Origin: Gracilimonas halophila
Lineage (GTDB): Bacteria > Bacteroidota > Rhodothermia > Balneolales > Balneolaceae
DNA: 64,000 nt
Assembly (NCBI RefSeq): GCF_042684365.1
Contig: NZ_JBHULI010000025.1
Location: forward strand, 124,001-188,000
Direction of reading: 5' to 3'
The position numbers and the translations under genes are program-made. Below are positions 35,530 through 44,420 of the stretch, piece after piece (the first letter of the stretch is position 1; each line of letters begins with the position of its first letter). The notes beneath the pieces are model-generated. The model saw only the letters and a list, made by a program, of their open reading frames with translations. It ran no database searches and had not been told where the DNA came from.

Positions 35530-36698
35530 TGGGAAACGCATATATAATAGTGGTTGACGGATTAGGAGTTGGGGCTCAGGAAGATGCTTCAGAATATGGT
35601 GACGAGTCAATGAATACACTTGGTCATGTTTCAGAAGAAACCGGTGTAAAGCTTCCAAATCTTCAAAAAATGGGTCTGGGAAATATTATTCCATTAGCTT
35701 CAATAGAAGAGAATGAAAATCCTTTGGCAGCCTATGGAAAGCTGCGGGAAGTTTCAGCAGGTAAAGATTCAACTACAGGGCATTGGGAGATTGCCGGTAT
35801 TCAGCTCGATAAGCCTTTTCCTACATACCCCGATGGATTCCCGGAAAATCTAATCCAGGATTTTTGTAAAGGGATCGGACTAGATAAGGTACTTTGCAAT
35901 AAACCATATTCAGGCACGGATGTAATTAATGATTTTGGGGAAGAGCATCTCAAAACCGGATATCCAATTGTTTATACTTCAGCCGATAGTGTATTTCAGG
36001 TAGCGTGTCACGAGGAAGTCGTTTTGGTAGAAAAACTATATGAATGGTGTGAATTTACCAGAAATAATATTTGTGTAGGTCAGCATGAGGTGGGGCGTGT
36101 AATTGCGCGTCCTTTTACCGGAAAAGCAGGAAGTTTTGAACGTATTTCTGACAAGCGACACGATTATTCTTCACTTCCACCGGAGAATAATTTAGTTCAG
36201 AAATTGTATGATTCGGGAGTTAAAACGTATTCGATAGGTAAAGTAGCTGATCTTTTTGCAGGAAAAGGATTCACGCAATATCGCCCAACCAAAAGTAACG
36301 CGGAAGGGATTTCACAACTTTTAAGCCTGATGTCAGCCGGTCTTGATAACAGTTTTGTATTCGTCAATCTAATTGATACCGATCAGCTTTTTGGTCATAG
36401 ACTCGACCCGGAAGGATATGCAGATAGCTTAGCCGAATTTGACCGCGCTATTCCTGCTATTGTTTCTAAGATCAGGGAAGGGGACCTCTTGATCATTACA
36501 GGAGATCATGGCAATGACCCATGCTCTGAAAGCACCGACCATTCCCGTGAATTTGTGCCGTTGCTGGTATTTCCGAAAAATTCTGCAAAGGCTGAGGATC
36601 TTGGAACCGGCAAAACATTTTCAAATATTGCCAAGACCGTAGCTGAATTTTTTAAGCTGAAGGATGATTTTCCAGGGTCATCTTTCCTTGGTAAATAG
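35529..36698 (+). CDS. deoB: Phosphopentomutase
   Basis: The 389-aa enzyme interconverts ribose-1-phosphate (or deoxyribose-1-phosphate) and the 5-phosphate in nucleoside breakdown. It belongs to the alkaline phosphatase superfamily. Metal-binding Asp and the phospho-threonine site appear as VVDGLGVGAQ and DSTTGHWEIAG; later ligands sit in NLIDTDQLFGHR and ITGDHGNDP. The cap domain is present and the length is normal. It overlaps the upstream GAF-like gene by one base. No other deo gene is in the window. Confidence 0.95.
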   Translation: MGNAYIIVVDGLGVGAQEDASEYGDESMNTLGHVSEETGVKLPNLQKMGLGNIIPLASIEENENPLAAYGKLREVSAGKDSTTGHWEIAGIQLDKPFPTYPDGFPENLIQDFCKGIGLDKVLCNKPYSGTDVINDFGEEHLKTGYPIVYTSADSVFQVACHEEVVLVEKLYEWCEFTRNNICVGQHEVGRVIARPFTGKAGSFERISDKRHDYSSLPPENNLVQKLYDSGVKTYSIGKVADLFAGKGFTQYRPTKSNAEGISQLLSLMSAGLDNSFVFVNLIDTDQLFGHRLDPEGYADSLAEFDRAIPAIVSKIREGDLLIITGDHGNDPCSESTDHSREFVPLLVFPKNSAKAEDLGTGKTFSNIAKTVAEFFKLKDDFPGSSFLGK

Positions 36699-36885
36699 AA
36701 TTGATCCTTAAAAACATCTGTTTGCGTATTTAAAATTGAGGCAATAATTACGTATATTTTCCAATTGTAAAATTCATTAAGTCGCAGACGCAATATCTAA
36801 GCTTTTTACACATGTTTTAAAAGCTTGAAGAATATCAATAATCTGCGCAACCGCGTACGCAAACATTCATTAAAAGGTATATACA

Positions 36886-37740
36886 GTGGCAAAAAGTTCT
36901 GGAATCTCTACTCGTGAGTCAGAGTCATTAGATCGCTATCTGCACGAAATTGGAAAAGAGAAACTTATTACCCCGGATGATGAAGTCCGGTTAGCCAAAG
37001 AAATTCAAAAAGGAAGTCAGAGAGCCCTCGAAGATCTTACAAAAGCTAATCTTCGGTTTGTAGTTTCTGTAGCTAAACAATATCAAAATCAGGGTCTTTC
37101 ACTTGGTGACCTCATCAACGAAGGAAACCTCGGTTTGATCAAAGCGGCTAAACGTTTTGATGAAACCCGTGGATTCAAATTCATTTCATACGCCGTTTGG
37201 TGGATTCGTCAATCTATTCTTCAGGCACTTGCTGAGCAGTCTCGTATTGTTCGTCTTCCGCTGAATCGTGTTGGAGCCCTTAATAAGATTGGTAAGGAAC
37301 TTTCAAAGCTAGAGCAGGAATATGAGCGTGTACCTTCAGCTCACGAGCTTGCAGAAAGTCTTGAAATGACAGTTGGAGAAGTTGCCGATACACTTAAGAT
37401 CTCTGGTCGTCACTTGTCGATGGATGCTCCTTTTGCTCAAGGGGAAGACAATCGTCTGCTTGATGTACTTGAAAATGAAGAGATTCCAAATCCTGACTTT
37501 GACCTGATGGGTGAATCTCTGAAAGTGGAGATCGAACGCGCACTTTCAAAATTAACGACTCGGGAAGCGGAAGTGATCCGGCTTTATTTTGGAATTGGTC
37601 GTGAGCACTCGCTTACCCTTGAAGAGATCGGAGAACGTTTCGACCTTACCCGTGAGCGTGTTCGTCAGATCAAGGAAAAAGCTCTTAGGAAACTAAGGCA
37701 TCATAACCGAAGTGCTGCGCTTAGAGCTTATCTCGGTTAG
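36886..37740 (+). CDS. rpoD: Primary RNA polymerase sigma factor RpoD/SigA
   Basis: The 284-aa protein is the short Bacteroidota type that lacks region 1.1. It has region 1.2 ([27 protein letters not shown]), region 2 with the -10 binding helix ([30 protein letters not shown]), region 3, and region 4 with the -35 helix-turn-helix ([26 protein letters not shown]). The start is GTG at 36886 behind an AAAAGG site. A terminator follows at 37767. Such sigma factors use the -33 TTTG / -7 TAnnTTTG promoter in this phylum; one such promoter is seen at 60093. Confidence 0.95.
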   Translation: MAKSSGISTRESESLDRYLHEIGKEKLITPDDEVRLAKEIQKGSQRALEDLTKANLRFVVSVAKQYQNQGLSLGDLINEGNLGLIKAAKRFDETRGFKFISYAVWWIRQSILQALAEQSRIVRLPLNRVGALNKIGKELSKLEQEYERVPSAHELAESLEMTVGEVADTLKISGRHLSMDAPFAQGEDNRLLDVLENEEIPNPDFDLMGESLKVEIERALSKLTTREAEVIRLYFGIGREHSLTLEEIGERFDLTRERVRQIKEKALRKLRHHNRSAALRAYLG

Positions 37741-37766
37741 AAAACAGTTTAATATCGTGAGAAAGA

Positions 37767-37799
37767 AAGCCACGTACACTTTTGTGCGTGGCTTTTTTT
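37767..37799 (+). terminator. Rho-independent terminator of rpoD
   Basis: A 10-bp stem pairs GCCACGTACA (37769-37778) with TGTGCGTGGC (37783-37792), one wobble pair included, with a 4-nt loop and then seven Ts. It lies 28 bp past the rpoD stop. Confidence 0.88.
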
Positions 37800-37853
37800 A
37801 TATCTCAATTTCATCTCTACTAATCTCCATCAGTTTACGTTACATTTGAAGTA

Positions 37854-40730
37854 ATGAAAAAATTCTTCCTCATATCGATATTGATGTGGATAACCGTTGA
37901 GGCTGCATATGCACAGGTATACCCATTTCGTACATTCTCTATAGAGCAGGGTCTTAGTGAGTCTGTAGTTTATGATATGGTCCAGGATGATGATGGATAT
38001 ATTTGGTTCGGTACCGGCTTCGGATTGAATAGATTTGATGGGATCCGTTTTCAGAACTTCTTTGAGGAACAAGGACTCAATTCCAGTCGCATTCGTTCGC
38101 TACATAAAGATATCAGGGGTAGAGTGTGGGTGGGTTCAGAAGCAGGAGTGAATTACGTTGAAGGGGATAGTGTGCATGCAGATCCCAGATATAATGCACT
38201 GCGCAATACAACGGTGATATCTATTTATCAGGACAGAGTGGGTGATATGTGGTTTGGAACCGATGGAAATGGAGTCTGGCATTTTTCTGATGGGATATTT
38301 ATGGAACAGTATACAACCTCAAATGGATTGGGGGATAATAGAGTCAGAACTATTACTGAGAACAAGGATGGAGATCTTTGGTTTGCTACAAGAGATGGAG
38401 TAACACTTTTGAAAGACGGAAGCTTTCGAACATTTACCACGGAAGATGGGCTACCTGCAAACCGCATCAGAGATATAAAAGTTGATGAAGAAGGAACCGT
38501 TTGGATTGGAAGTAGAAATGGTTTGATTAAGCTTGAGGGAGAAGATTTTCAGATCTATAACCGCTCCGATGGTTTGGTCAATAACTTGGTGAGAAGTCTT
38601 TCAATAAAAAATAAAAATGAGATCTGGATAAGCACTGAAGCAGGGATCTCACTTTTTGATGGAGAGAACTTTAAGAATTTTGGGACTGAATCGGGGCTTT
38701 CTAATGAGATCATTTATTCATCTCTGATTGATTTGGAAGGTAATGTTTGGTTCGGAACATTTGGGGGTGGCGCTAATCTCTTTTTAGGTGACTATTTTGC
38801 TAATTATACCACTGAACAGGGACTACCCAATAATTTGGTAACAACTTTTGCAGAGACGGTAGATGAATCTTTTTGGATAGGAACTTATGGAGGGGGGATA
38901 ACTTCATTAATCGAAAACGAGTTTAATGACAAGGAGATCAATGAATTGCTTCCCGATAATCAGATCTACAAATTATTTACTGATTCTGAAGATCGGACCT
39001 GGATTGGTATGAGGGAAGGACTCGCGAGGATGGAAAATAATTCAGTAAAGGTATTCAATGAAGATGAATTTCCATTTCGAAAAGTAAGAGATATCATGGA
39101 GGCTTCTAATGGTAGTTTTTGGATCAGTACTTATGATGATGGTATCATTCGTTTAAGAGATGATTCATTTACTCAAATTAGTTCAGAAGAAGGGTTAGCA
39201 AGTGATCGTGTATTGGAATCTATTGAAGCTGAAGATGGATCTGTTTGGATTGCTACATATGGAGGGGCTACAAGATTTAAAGATGGTGAATTCCAAAGTT
39301 TTGCAATTCAGGAAGGCCTTCCAAATAATGCTGTAATGAATATATTGGAAGATCAAAATGGTAGAATTTGGGCTTCTACTTTTGGTGGTATTGCCTGGTT
39401 TGACGGCCTGAGGTTTCAAAGTATCACTGCCAACGACGGGCTACCGGATGATGTGTGCTATTTTATTCATCAAAGCGAGAATGGTTTTTACTGGATAGGA
39501 ACTACAAATGGGGTAGTCCGATTTAATGCGGATCAGTTTTTCAATGATGAAATGCGAGATAAAAGTCTGGCTTTTCAGGTTTTGAACAAAGAACAGGGGT
39601 TAGTTTCTAACGAGTTAAATTTGGGTGCTGTCTATGAAGATAAAGAAGGTTATTTATGGTTTGGAACTGTGGAAGGATTGAGTCGATTTAACCCTAATTC
39701 CTATCAAGGAAATACGGTACCTCCTAAAGTTCATATCACAGGGGTTAATGCATCAGGAAGGGAGTACAAGCCCGGAGAATATTTTACCCTTTCACACGAA
39801 GAGAATTATCTTGAGATTCAGTATTCTGGAATTAATTTTACAGCTCCTAATCAAATTTTGTATGAATATAAATTGAGTGAAATAGATCCGGGTTGGCAGC
39901 AAACTACAGCCCGATCTGTGAAATATCCATCACTTCCTCCCGGCGAATATACTTTTCAGGTACATGCCAGAAACTTGAATGGTACATGGAGTGAAGATTT
40001 AGAAGAATTTCAATTTCGGATCTCAGCTCCATTCTGGATGCATTGGTGGTTCTGGATCCTGATGCTTATTGCTGTGATTGGGATCATATATTTATTTTAT
40101 AATTACTATCGAGCCAGAAAAATGATCGATATCGAGCGCATGAGGGTAAGGATCGCCAGCGACCTTCATGATGATGTGGGAGCTAGTTTAACCGAGATCG
40201 CGCTGCAATCTGATTTTTTGCAGGCAGGAGATGCAGATTCTGAATTTAAGAAATCATTGGAGCAGATTGGCCGTCAGTGCCGTAAGATCGTTTCAAGCCT
40301 TGATGATATCGTTTGGTCTATCGATGCCCGGAATGATACCCTTGGTGATCTGACCGATCGTATGCAAGATTATGTCTTGAATACACTTGAGTCCAAAAAT
40401 ATGTCAGTAAGGTATGATTTTGGTGAATTGAATATGGACAGTAAACTACCTGTTTCAGTAAAAGAGAATGTATATCTGATCTTTAAGGAGGCGGTTAATA
40501 ATATCGCAAAATATTCAAATGGAGATCAGGTAGAAATAAAAATGCAAAACCATAATGGGCATTTTGAATTTAACATTTCGGATAATGGAACTACTGGTAA
40601 AGGAACTAAAAAAACTGGACAAGGTTTGCGTAACATGGAAATGCGAGCGAATCGTATTGGCGCAGATATTAAAATAGACAGCACGAATGGATTTACCATC
40701 GCTGTTAAAGGAACTTTGAATACTAACTAA
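37854..40730 (+). CDS. Two-propeller sensor histidine kinase (Reg_prop / Y_Y_Y / HisKA_3)
   Basis: The 958-aa sensor starts with a signal peptide (ending near EAAYAQ). It then has 14 copies of the two-component propeller repeat, each around W-(I/F/V)-G-T-x-x-G-(L/V) (for example IWFGTGFGL, VWVGSEAGV, LWFGTVEGL), enough for two seven-bladed propellers in the periplasm. A Y_Y_Y domain follows (about 640-715). One membrane helix near 725-750 leads to a HisKA_3 dimerisation domain with SDLHDDVGASLTEIA (His772) and a HATPase_c domain (EAVNNIAKYS, GTGKGTKKTGQGLRNM). The response regulator gene lies 12 bp downstream. Relatives sense polysaccharide fragments, but no susC/susD pair is adjacent. Confidence 0.93.
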   Translation: MKKFFLISILMWITVEAAYAQVYPFRTFSIEQGLSESVVYDMVQDDDGYIWFGTGFGLNRFDGIRFQNFFEEQGLNSSRIRSLHKDIRGRVWVGSEAGVNYVEGDSVHADPRYNALRNTTVISIYQDRVGDMWFGTDGNGVWHFSDGIFMEQYTTSNGLGDNRVRTITENKDGDLWFATRDGVTLLKDGSFRTFTTEDGLPANRIRDIKVDEEGTVWIGSRNGLIKLEGEDFQIYNRSDGLVNNLVRSLSIKNKNEIWISTEAGISLFDGENFKNFGTESGLSNEIIYSSLIDLEGNVWFGTFGGGANLFLGDYFANYTTEQGLPNNLVTTFAETVDESFWIGTYGGGITSLIENEFNDKEINELLPDNQIYKLFTDSEDRTWIGMREGLARMENNSVKVFNEDEFPFRKVRDIMEASNGSFWISTYDDGIIRLRDDSFTQISSEEGLASDRVLESIEAEDGSVWIATYGGATRFKDGEFQSFAIQEGLPNNAVMNILEDQNGRIWASTFGGIAWFDGLRFQSITANDGLPDDVCYFIHQSENGFYWIGTTNGVVRFNADQFFNDEMRDKSLAFQVLNKEQGLVSNELNLGAVYEDKEGYLWFGTVEGLSRFNPNSYQGNTVPPKVHITGVNASGREYKPGEYFTLSHEENYLEIQYSGINFTAPNQILYEYKLSEIDPGWQQTTARSVKYPSLPPGEYTFQVHARNLNGTWSEDLEEFQFRISAPFWMHWWFWILMLIAVIGIIYLFYNYYRARKMIDIERMRVRIASDLHDDVGASLTEIALQSDFLQAGDADSEFKKSLEQIGRQCRKIVSSLDDIVWSIDARNDTLGDLTDRMQDYVLNTLESKNMSVRYDFGELNMDSKLPVSVKENVYLIFKEAVNNIAKYSNGDQVEIKMQNHNGHFEFNISDNGTTGKGTKKTGQGLRNMEMRANRIGADIKIDSTNGFTIAVKGTLNTN

Positions 40731-40742
40731 GGGACCGATAAA

Positions 40743-41375
40743 ATGGCTGTTATTGGAATAGTTGAAGACAATAAAAAGATCAGAGATCTGATACAGAGAT
40801 ATTTGGATATGCAAAAAGATATGGACTGCCCGGTAGCTGTTGATTCAGTGGAAGAAATGCTGGATTACCTGGAAGAGCATCAGAGGCCTAATGTAATACT
40901 GATGGATATTCAGTTGCCTGGGATGTCAGGTATCAAAGGGATGGAGATAATAAAATCCAAATATCCCGAGGTAGAGATCATGATGCTTACGGTCTATCAT
41001 GATTCTCACAAAATATTCGATTCCCTGAAAGCCGGTGCTTCAGGGTATTTATTAAAGCACACCTCACTTCCTGAGATAAAGGAGTCGATCGAAAATCTTA
41101 TGAAGGGTGGAGCCCCAATGTCACCACAAATAGCCCGAAAGGTGATCTCACATTTCAATGAAGAAGCTCCTAAAAAGAATGAAGACAGTATGCTCACAAA
41201 CCGTGAGCAAGATATTGTAAATGGATTAGTAGACGGTCTCAGTTATAAGTTGATCGCTGACCGATATGACATTTCAATAGATACAGTAAGGGCTCACATT
41301 CGGAACATCTACAAAAAGTTACATGTTAACTCTAAGGCCGAGGTCATTGCCAAATCGTTACGTGGTGAGATCTGA
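40743..41375 (+). CDS. NarL/FixJ-type response regulator
   Basis: The 210-aa protein has a receiver domain with the phospho-acceptor Asp55 in VILMDIQLPGMSG, the conserved Thr/Lys positions in MLTVYHD and GYLLKHTS, and a C-terminal LuxR helix-turn-helix (LTNREQDIVNGLVDGLSYKLIADRYDISIDTVRAHIRNIYKKL). Its length is normal. It begins 12 bp after the propeller kinase and surely pairs with it. Its targets are unknown; the lipoprotein and porin genes just downstream are candidates by position only. Confidence 0.95.
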   Translation: MAVIGIVEDNKKIRDLIQRYLDMQKDMDCPVAVDSVEEMLDYLEEHQRPNVILMDIQLPGMSGIKGMEIIKSKYPEVEIMMLTVYHDSHKIFDSLKAGASGYLLKHTSLPEIKESIENLMKGGAPMSPQIARKVISHFNEEAPKKNEDSMLTNREQDIVNGLVDGLSYKLIADRYDISIDTVRAHIRNIYKKLHVNSKAEVIAKSLRGEI

Positions 41376-41461
41376 GCTTAACATGAACATGTGATAAAAA
41401 TTAAGTTTGAAATGGTTCATATTCATGGTGTAAATCAAAATGTAGTTTAAAGGTGTCTGTC

Positions 41462-42778
41462 ATGAAATCATCAAATATATCCAACCGGTTTTTCCTACTC
41501 GTTCTTCCTTTTCTACTGACAGGTTGTTACACCCAATTCCAAACCACCGAACGGTTTTCTTCAGATAGGGATCGTTATTCAGACTACTATGCGTGGGATG
41601 GTTATGAAGATGGAGCTGGTCAAGAAGTTTCCTATCAAACGGAAGAAGAGAGATATCTGGAAGATGAATACGCTTTGGAAGAGTCTGGTATTTACTATAA
41701 AGACTATGAAACAGAGCAATGGTACAAAGACCATTATGCGGACAAATACTATTGGAAAGGATATGATGATGGTTTTGATGACGGATATTATAAAGGGTAT
41801 CGAAATGCTTACCGTGACAGCTATGTGTATGGGTACACCCCCTGGGCATACAACAGCTGGTGGTACCGGCACCATAACTACATGTACAGAAGTCATGTTT
41901 GGTTAGGTTCAGCTGGTTTTGGCTTTTATTATGGAGGGCCCTCCTACGCTTACTACCATTACCCATATTACAATGGTTGGGGATATCACTGGAATTACCC
42001 CTATTATAATAATGTGTATGTCTATAACAATTATTACAGATCAAAAAAATACAGACGTGATGCGGACCTATATCGTAAGGGGCCAAGAAGCAGTGGATTG
42101 GTAAACCGAAGTGACGCCAGAACTAGATCAAGTTTAAAAGGAAAACGTACAGATATCAGAACTCGTGGAGTGAATACCCGTTCTGTAAGGAACAGAAGCG
42201 CGGGAAATACTTCAAGGGTAAGAGGTAGTGGCCGTACTGTGGGACGAAGTTCGTCAGGAACTGTGAACAGAGGAAGCAGATCTAGAGGCTCATCTGTTGG
42301 CAAAGGGAGAACCAATTCCGGTGGAAGTAAAAGCAGAGGTTCCGGTTCATCAGTAGGTAAGTCACGCAGCTCAGGTAGCAGTAGTGGTAAAACCCGGTCA
42401 AGAGGGAATGGATCAAATTTCAGCAGCTCAAGAGTCAAGAGTGTTGATACCGGATCTTTAAACAAAAGAAGAACATATACTATTCCAAACAGAAGAGTAA
42501 ATGTGAATGACAATACGACTATTAAGAGAAATAACCTTGGCAGTTTCTTCAATAAAATTGACCTTCAAAGATCGTCTAGGTTATCAGAAAGAACATCATC
42601 CGGCATTGGTAAACGTATAAATGGATTGAATAATAACAGTCGGTCATCTTCCAGTTCGATAATAAAACGTGGTGTTAAGTCGGTAACTCGAAGTTCAGCA
42701 GTTTCCAGGTCCAAATCGTCAAGTACGAAAAGTCGTAGTTCATCAAGTTCAAAAAAACGAAGCAGGGGCAATAACTAA
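41462..42778 (+). CDS. Low-complexity lipoprotein: Tyr/Asp/Trp/His-rich then Arg/Ser/Gly-rich
   Basis: The 438-aa protein (ATG at 41462, preferred to a GTG nine bases earlier) has a lipoprotein signal peptide with lipobox LLTGC (Cys22). Residues 30-115 are acidic and tyrosine-rich (repeats like YYKDYETEQWYKDHYADKYYWKGYDDGF). Residues 115-200 are rich in Tyr, Trp, His and Asn. Residues 200-438 are strongly basic and made of Arg, Ser, Gly and Lys, with Ser-Arg-Gly-Ser runs. No enzymatic motif is seen and I do not recognise a family. The composition suggests a largely disordered outer-membrane or surface protein with opposite charge in its two halves. A frame-reading error is unlikely, as the frame is intact throughout. 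Confidence 0.75.
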   Translation: MKSSNISNRFFLLVLPFLLTGCYTQFQTTERFSSDRDRYSDYYAWDGYEDGAGQEVSYQTEEERYLEDEYALEESGIYYKDYETEQWYKDHYADKYYWKGYDDGFDDGYYKGYRNAYRDSYVYGYTPWAYNSWWYRHHNYMYRSHVWLGSAGFGFYYGGPSYAYYHYPYYNGWGYHWNYPYYNNVYVYNNYYRSKKYRRDADLYRKGPRSSGLVNRSDARTRSSLKGKRTDIRTRGVNTRSVRNRSAGNTSRVRGSGRTVGRSSSGTVNRGSRSRGSSVGKGRTNSGGSKSRGSGSSVGKSRSSGSSSGKTRSRGNGSNFSSSRVKSVDTGSLNKRRTYTIPNRRVNVNDNTTIKRNNLGSFFNKIDLQRSSRLSERTSSGIGKRINGLNNNSRSSSSSIIKRGVKSVTRSSAVSRSKSSSTKSRSSSSSKKRSRGNN

Positions 42779-42820
42779 GCACCTGTTTCAACCCTAACCA
42801 TTCTTTAGATTTCTATTATT

Positions 42821-44356
42821 ATGAAGAGGATCACCTTATTTCTCTTGACAGCTTTTCTATTGACTTTTGAAGCCGTATACGGACAAGATGGCAATAGTCA
42901 GGTTAGCTATTCCAATCTCGCTTTACAATTCAGTGAACAGAACTATAATGGTGATCCGGCTACGGGGTATTTTCCCTCTGTTGCCAACTTGAATGGTTTT
43001 GGGAGCTTTTTAGCCAACCCTGCAACTATTGGCCTGATCGAAGATAATTACTTTAGTTTTGGTTTGGTAAATCAGTCGGTTGAGAGGGAAAACACTTATC
43101 TGGGCAATAGTTTGATAACTGAGGATAATTTTACCAACCTGAGCAATATAGGCTTTATTTACAAAGCACCTACCGAGCAGGGGAGTTTCGTTATTGGTGC
43201 CGGGTATAACAGTGTTTCTGACCAGAAAGGGATAACAAGACTCAGTGCAAGAAATAATGAAAGCACTATTACAGATCAATTTAAAGATCCCTCAAGTGAC
43301 TATAATGATATCGCTTTCAATGCGTACGCCATAGATTGGGGAGATGTGAATGAGACCTACCTTGAATCAATTTTTAGGATTGGTTTTGCGGAATACCCCG
43401 GTATTACCCAAGAGGCAGAGGTTTCATATGAGACTAATTTAGGTGAGTATTCTTTCTTTTTCGGAACCGAGTTTCAGAAAGATCTATTTATAGGAATTTC
43501 AGGTGGTCTTACTGCGGGTAATTATACCTATCGCAGAGACTTTCTGGAAGTAGATGATCAAAATGACTACAATTTTAACTTCATTCCTTCAGATGTTGAA
43601 GGGGACAGTACCGACATCGATAATATTTTGACCCACGATGAAATTGATGCCGAGATTTACGGTTTTACTTTACGAACCGGACTTTTATATAAACTGACCC
43701 CAAATTTAAACATTGGGTTGAGTTATCTGATACCAAGTACGCTGGTAGTAAATGAAGAATACTACTCATCTATTACAACTGAACTTGATGATGGCTCAAC
43801 ACCATTTGAGTCTGATTTTGCCAGTGAAGAAGATTATGAATACCGTATCAAAAAACCGGGACAATTGAGTGCAGGTTTAGCATTAGTTGATATTGCGGGG
43901 TTTGACGTATCCATCTCGGGGGAGATGATAGATTACTCGAATTTGGGCTTGGACCTGATAAAGGGAAATGATTTCAATTTCAATGATGAAGTAGCGATCA
44001 GAGAACAGGAAGAAGAGCTTGAGGATTTCATGGCGAACAATTACAAAAGGGTAATCAACTATAAAGCAGGTATAGGTTATCAAGTTACAAATGAGTTAAA
44101 ACTGAAAGGAGGATACGCCTTTTTTGAAGGAAAGAGTAGGATTTTTGAAGCTGATCGTGAGATCTATTCAGCAGGAATAAGTGCAAAAATAGCAGAGAAT
44201 ATCACTCTTGATCTGAATGGTCAATACTCAATGTGGAATGATCGTTCTGTAGCATACAGCTATCTGGATTTTGATACCAACGAGACAAGGGCAGAGGTCA
44301 TTGATCAGGATGTATCTTTATTGAGAATTATGGCTGGCATCCGTTTCAATTTTTAG
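42821..44356 (+). CDS. FadL/OmpP1-like outer membrane transport protein
   Basis: The 511-aa protein has a signal peptide ending near EAVYGQ. An N-terminal hatch-like segment typical of the FadL family in Bacteroidota follows (LNGFGSFLANPATIGLIEDNYFSFGLVNQS), then alternating amphipathic strands to a C-terminal strand ending in aromatic Phe (RIMAGIRFNF). Such porins let hydrophobic compounds, often fatty acids, cross the outer membrane. It follows the low-complexity lipoprotein after 42 bp on the same strand, so joint transcription is likely. The convergent corA gene shares its terminator. Confidence 0.8.
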   Translation: MKRITLFLLTAFLLTFEAVYGQDGNSQVSYSNLALQFSEQNYNGDPATGYFPSVANLNGFGSFLANPATIGLIEDNYFSFGLVNQSVERENTYLGNSLITEDNFTNLSNIGFIYKAPTEQGSFVIGAGYNSVSDQKGITRLSARNNESTITDQFKDPSSDYNDIAFNAYAIDWGDVNETYLESIFRIGFAEYPGITQEAEVSYETNLGEYSFFFGTEFQKDLFIGISGGLTAGNYTYRRDFLEVDDQNDYNFNFIPSDVEGDSTDIDNILTHDEIDAEIYGFTLRTGLLYKLTPNLNIGLSYLIPSTLVVNEEYYSSITTELDDGSTPFESDFASEEDYEYRIKKPGQLSAGLALVDIAGFDVSISGEMIDYSNLGLDLIKGNDFNFNDEVAIREQEEELEDFMANNYKRVINYKAGIGYQVTNELKLKGGYAFFEGKSRIFEADREIYSAGISAKIAENITLDLNGQYSMWNDRSVAYSYLDFDTNETRAEVIDQDVSLLRIMAGIRFNF

Positions 44357-44381
44357 ATACCAATAACACTCCGTAGTTAGT

Positions 44382-44413
44382 AAAAAAGGCTTCTTGAAAG
44401 AAGCCTTTTTTCT
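44382..44413. terminator. Bidirectional terminator between the porin gene and corA
   Basis: AAAAAAGGCTTCTT (44382-44395) pairs with the GAAGCCTTTTTT side around a GAAA-type loop, with A runs before and T runs after. It can therefore act for both convergent genes, which end at 44356 and 44421. Confidence 0.85.
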
Positions 44414-44420
44414 TATATGG

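Noticed and set aside
41460..42552. Long open frames on the minus strand (208 and 172 codons) opposite the low-complexity lipoprotein gene
   Set aside because: They are by-products of the biased codon use of the Tyr- and Ser/Arg-rich gene; their products are equally low in complexity and lack any recognisable domain or ribosome-binding site.
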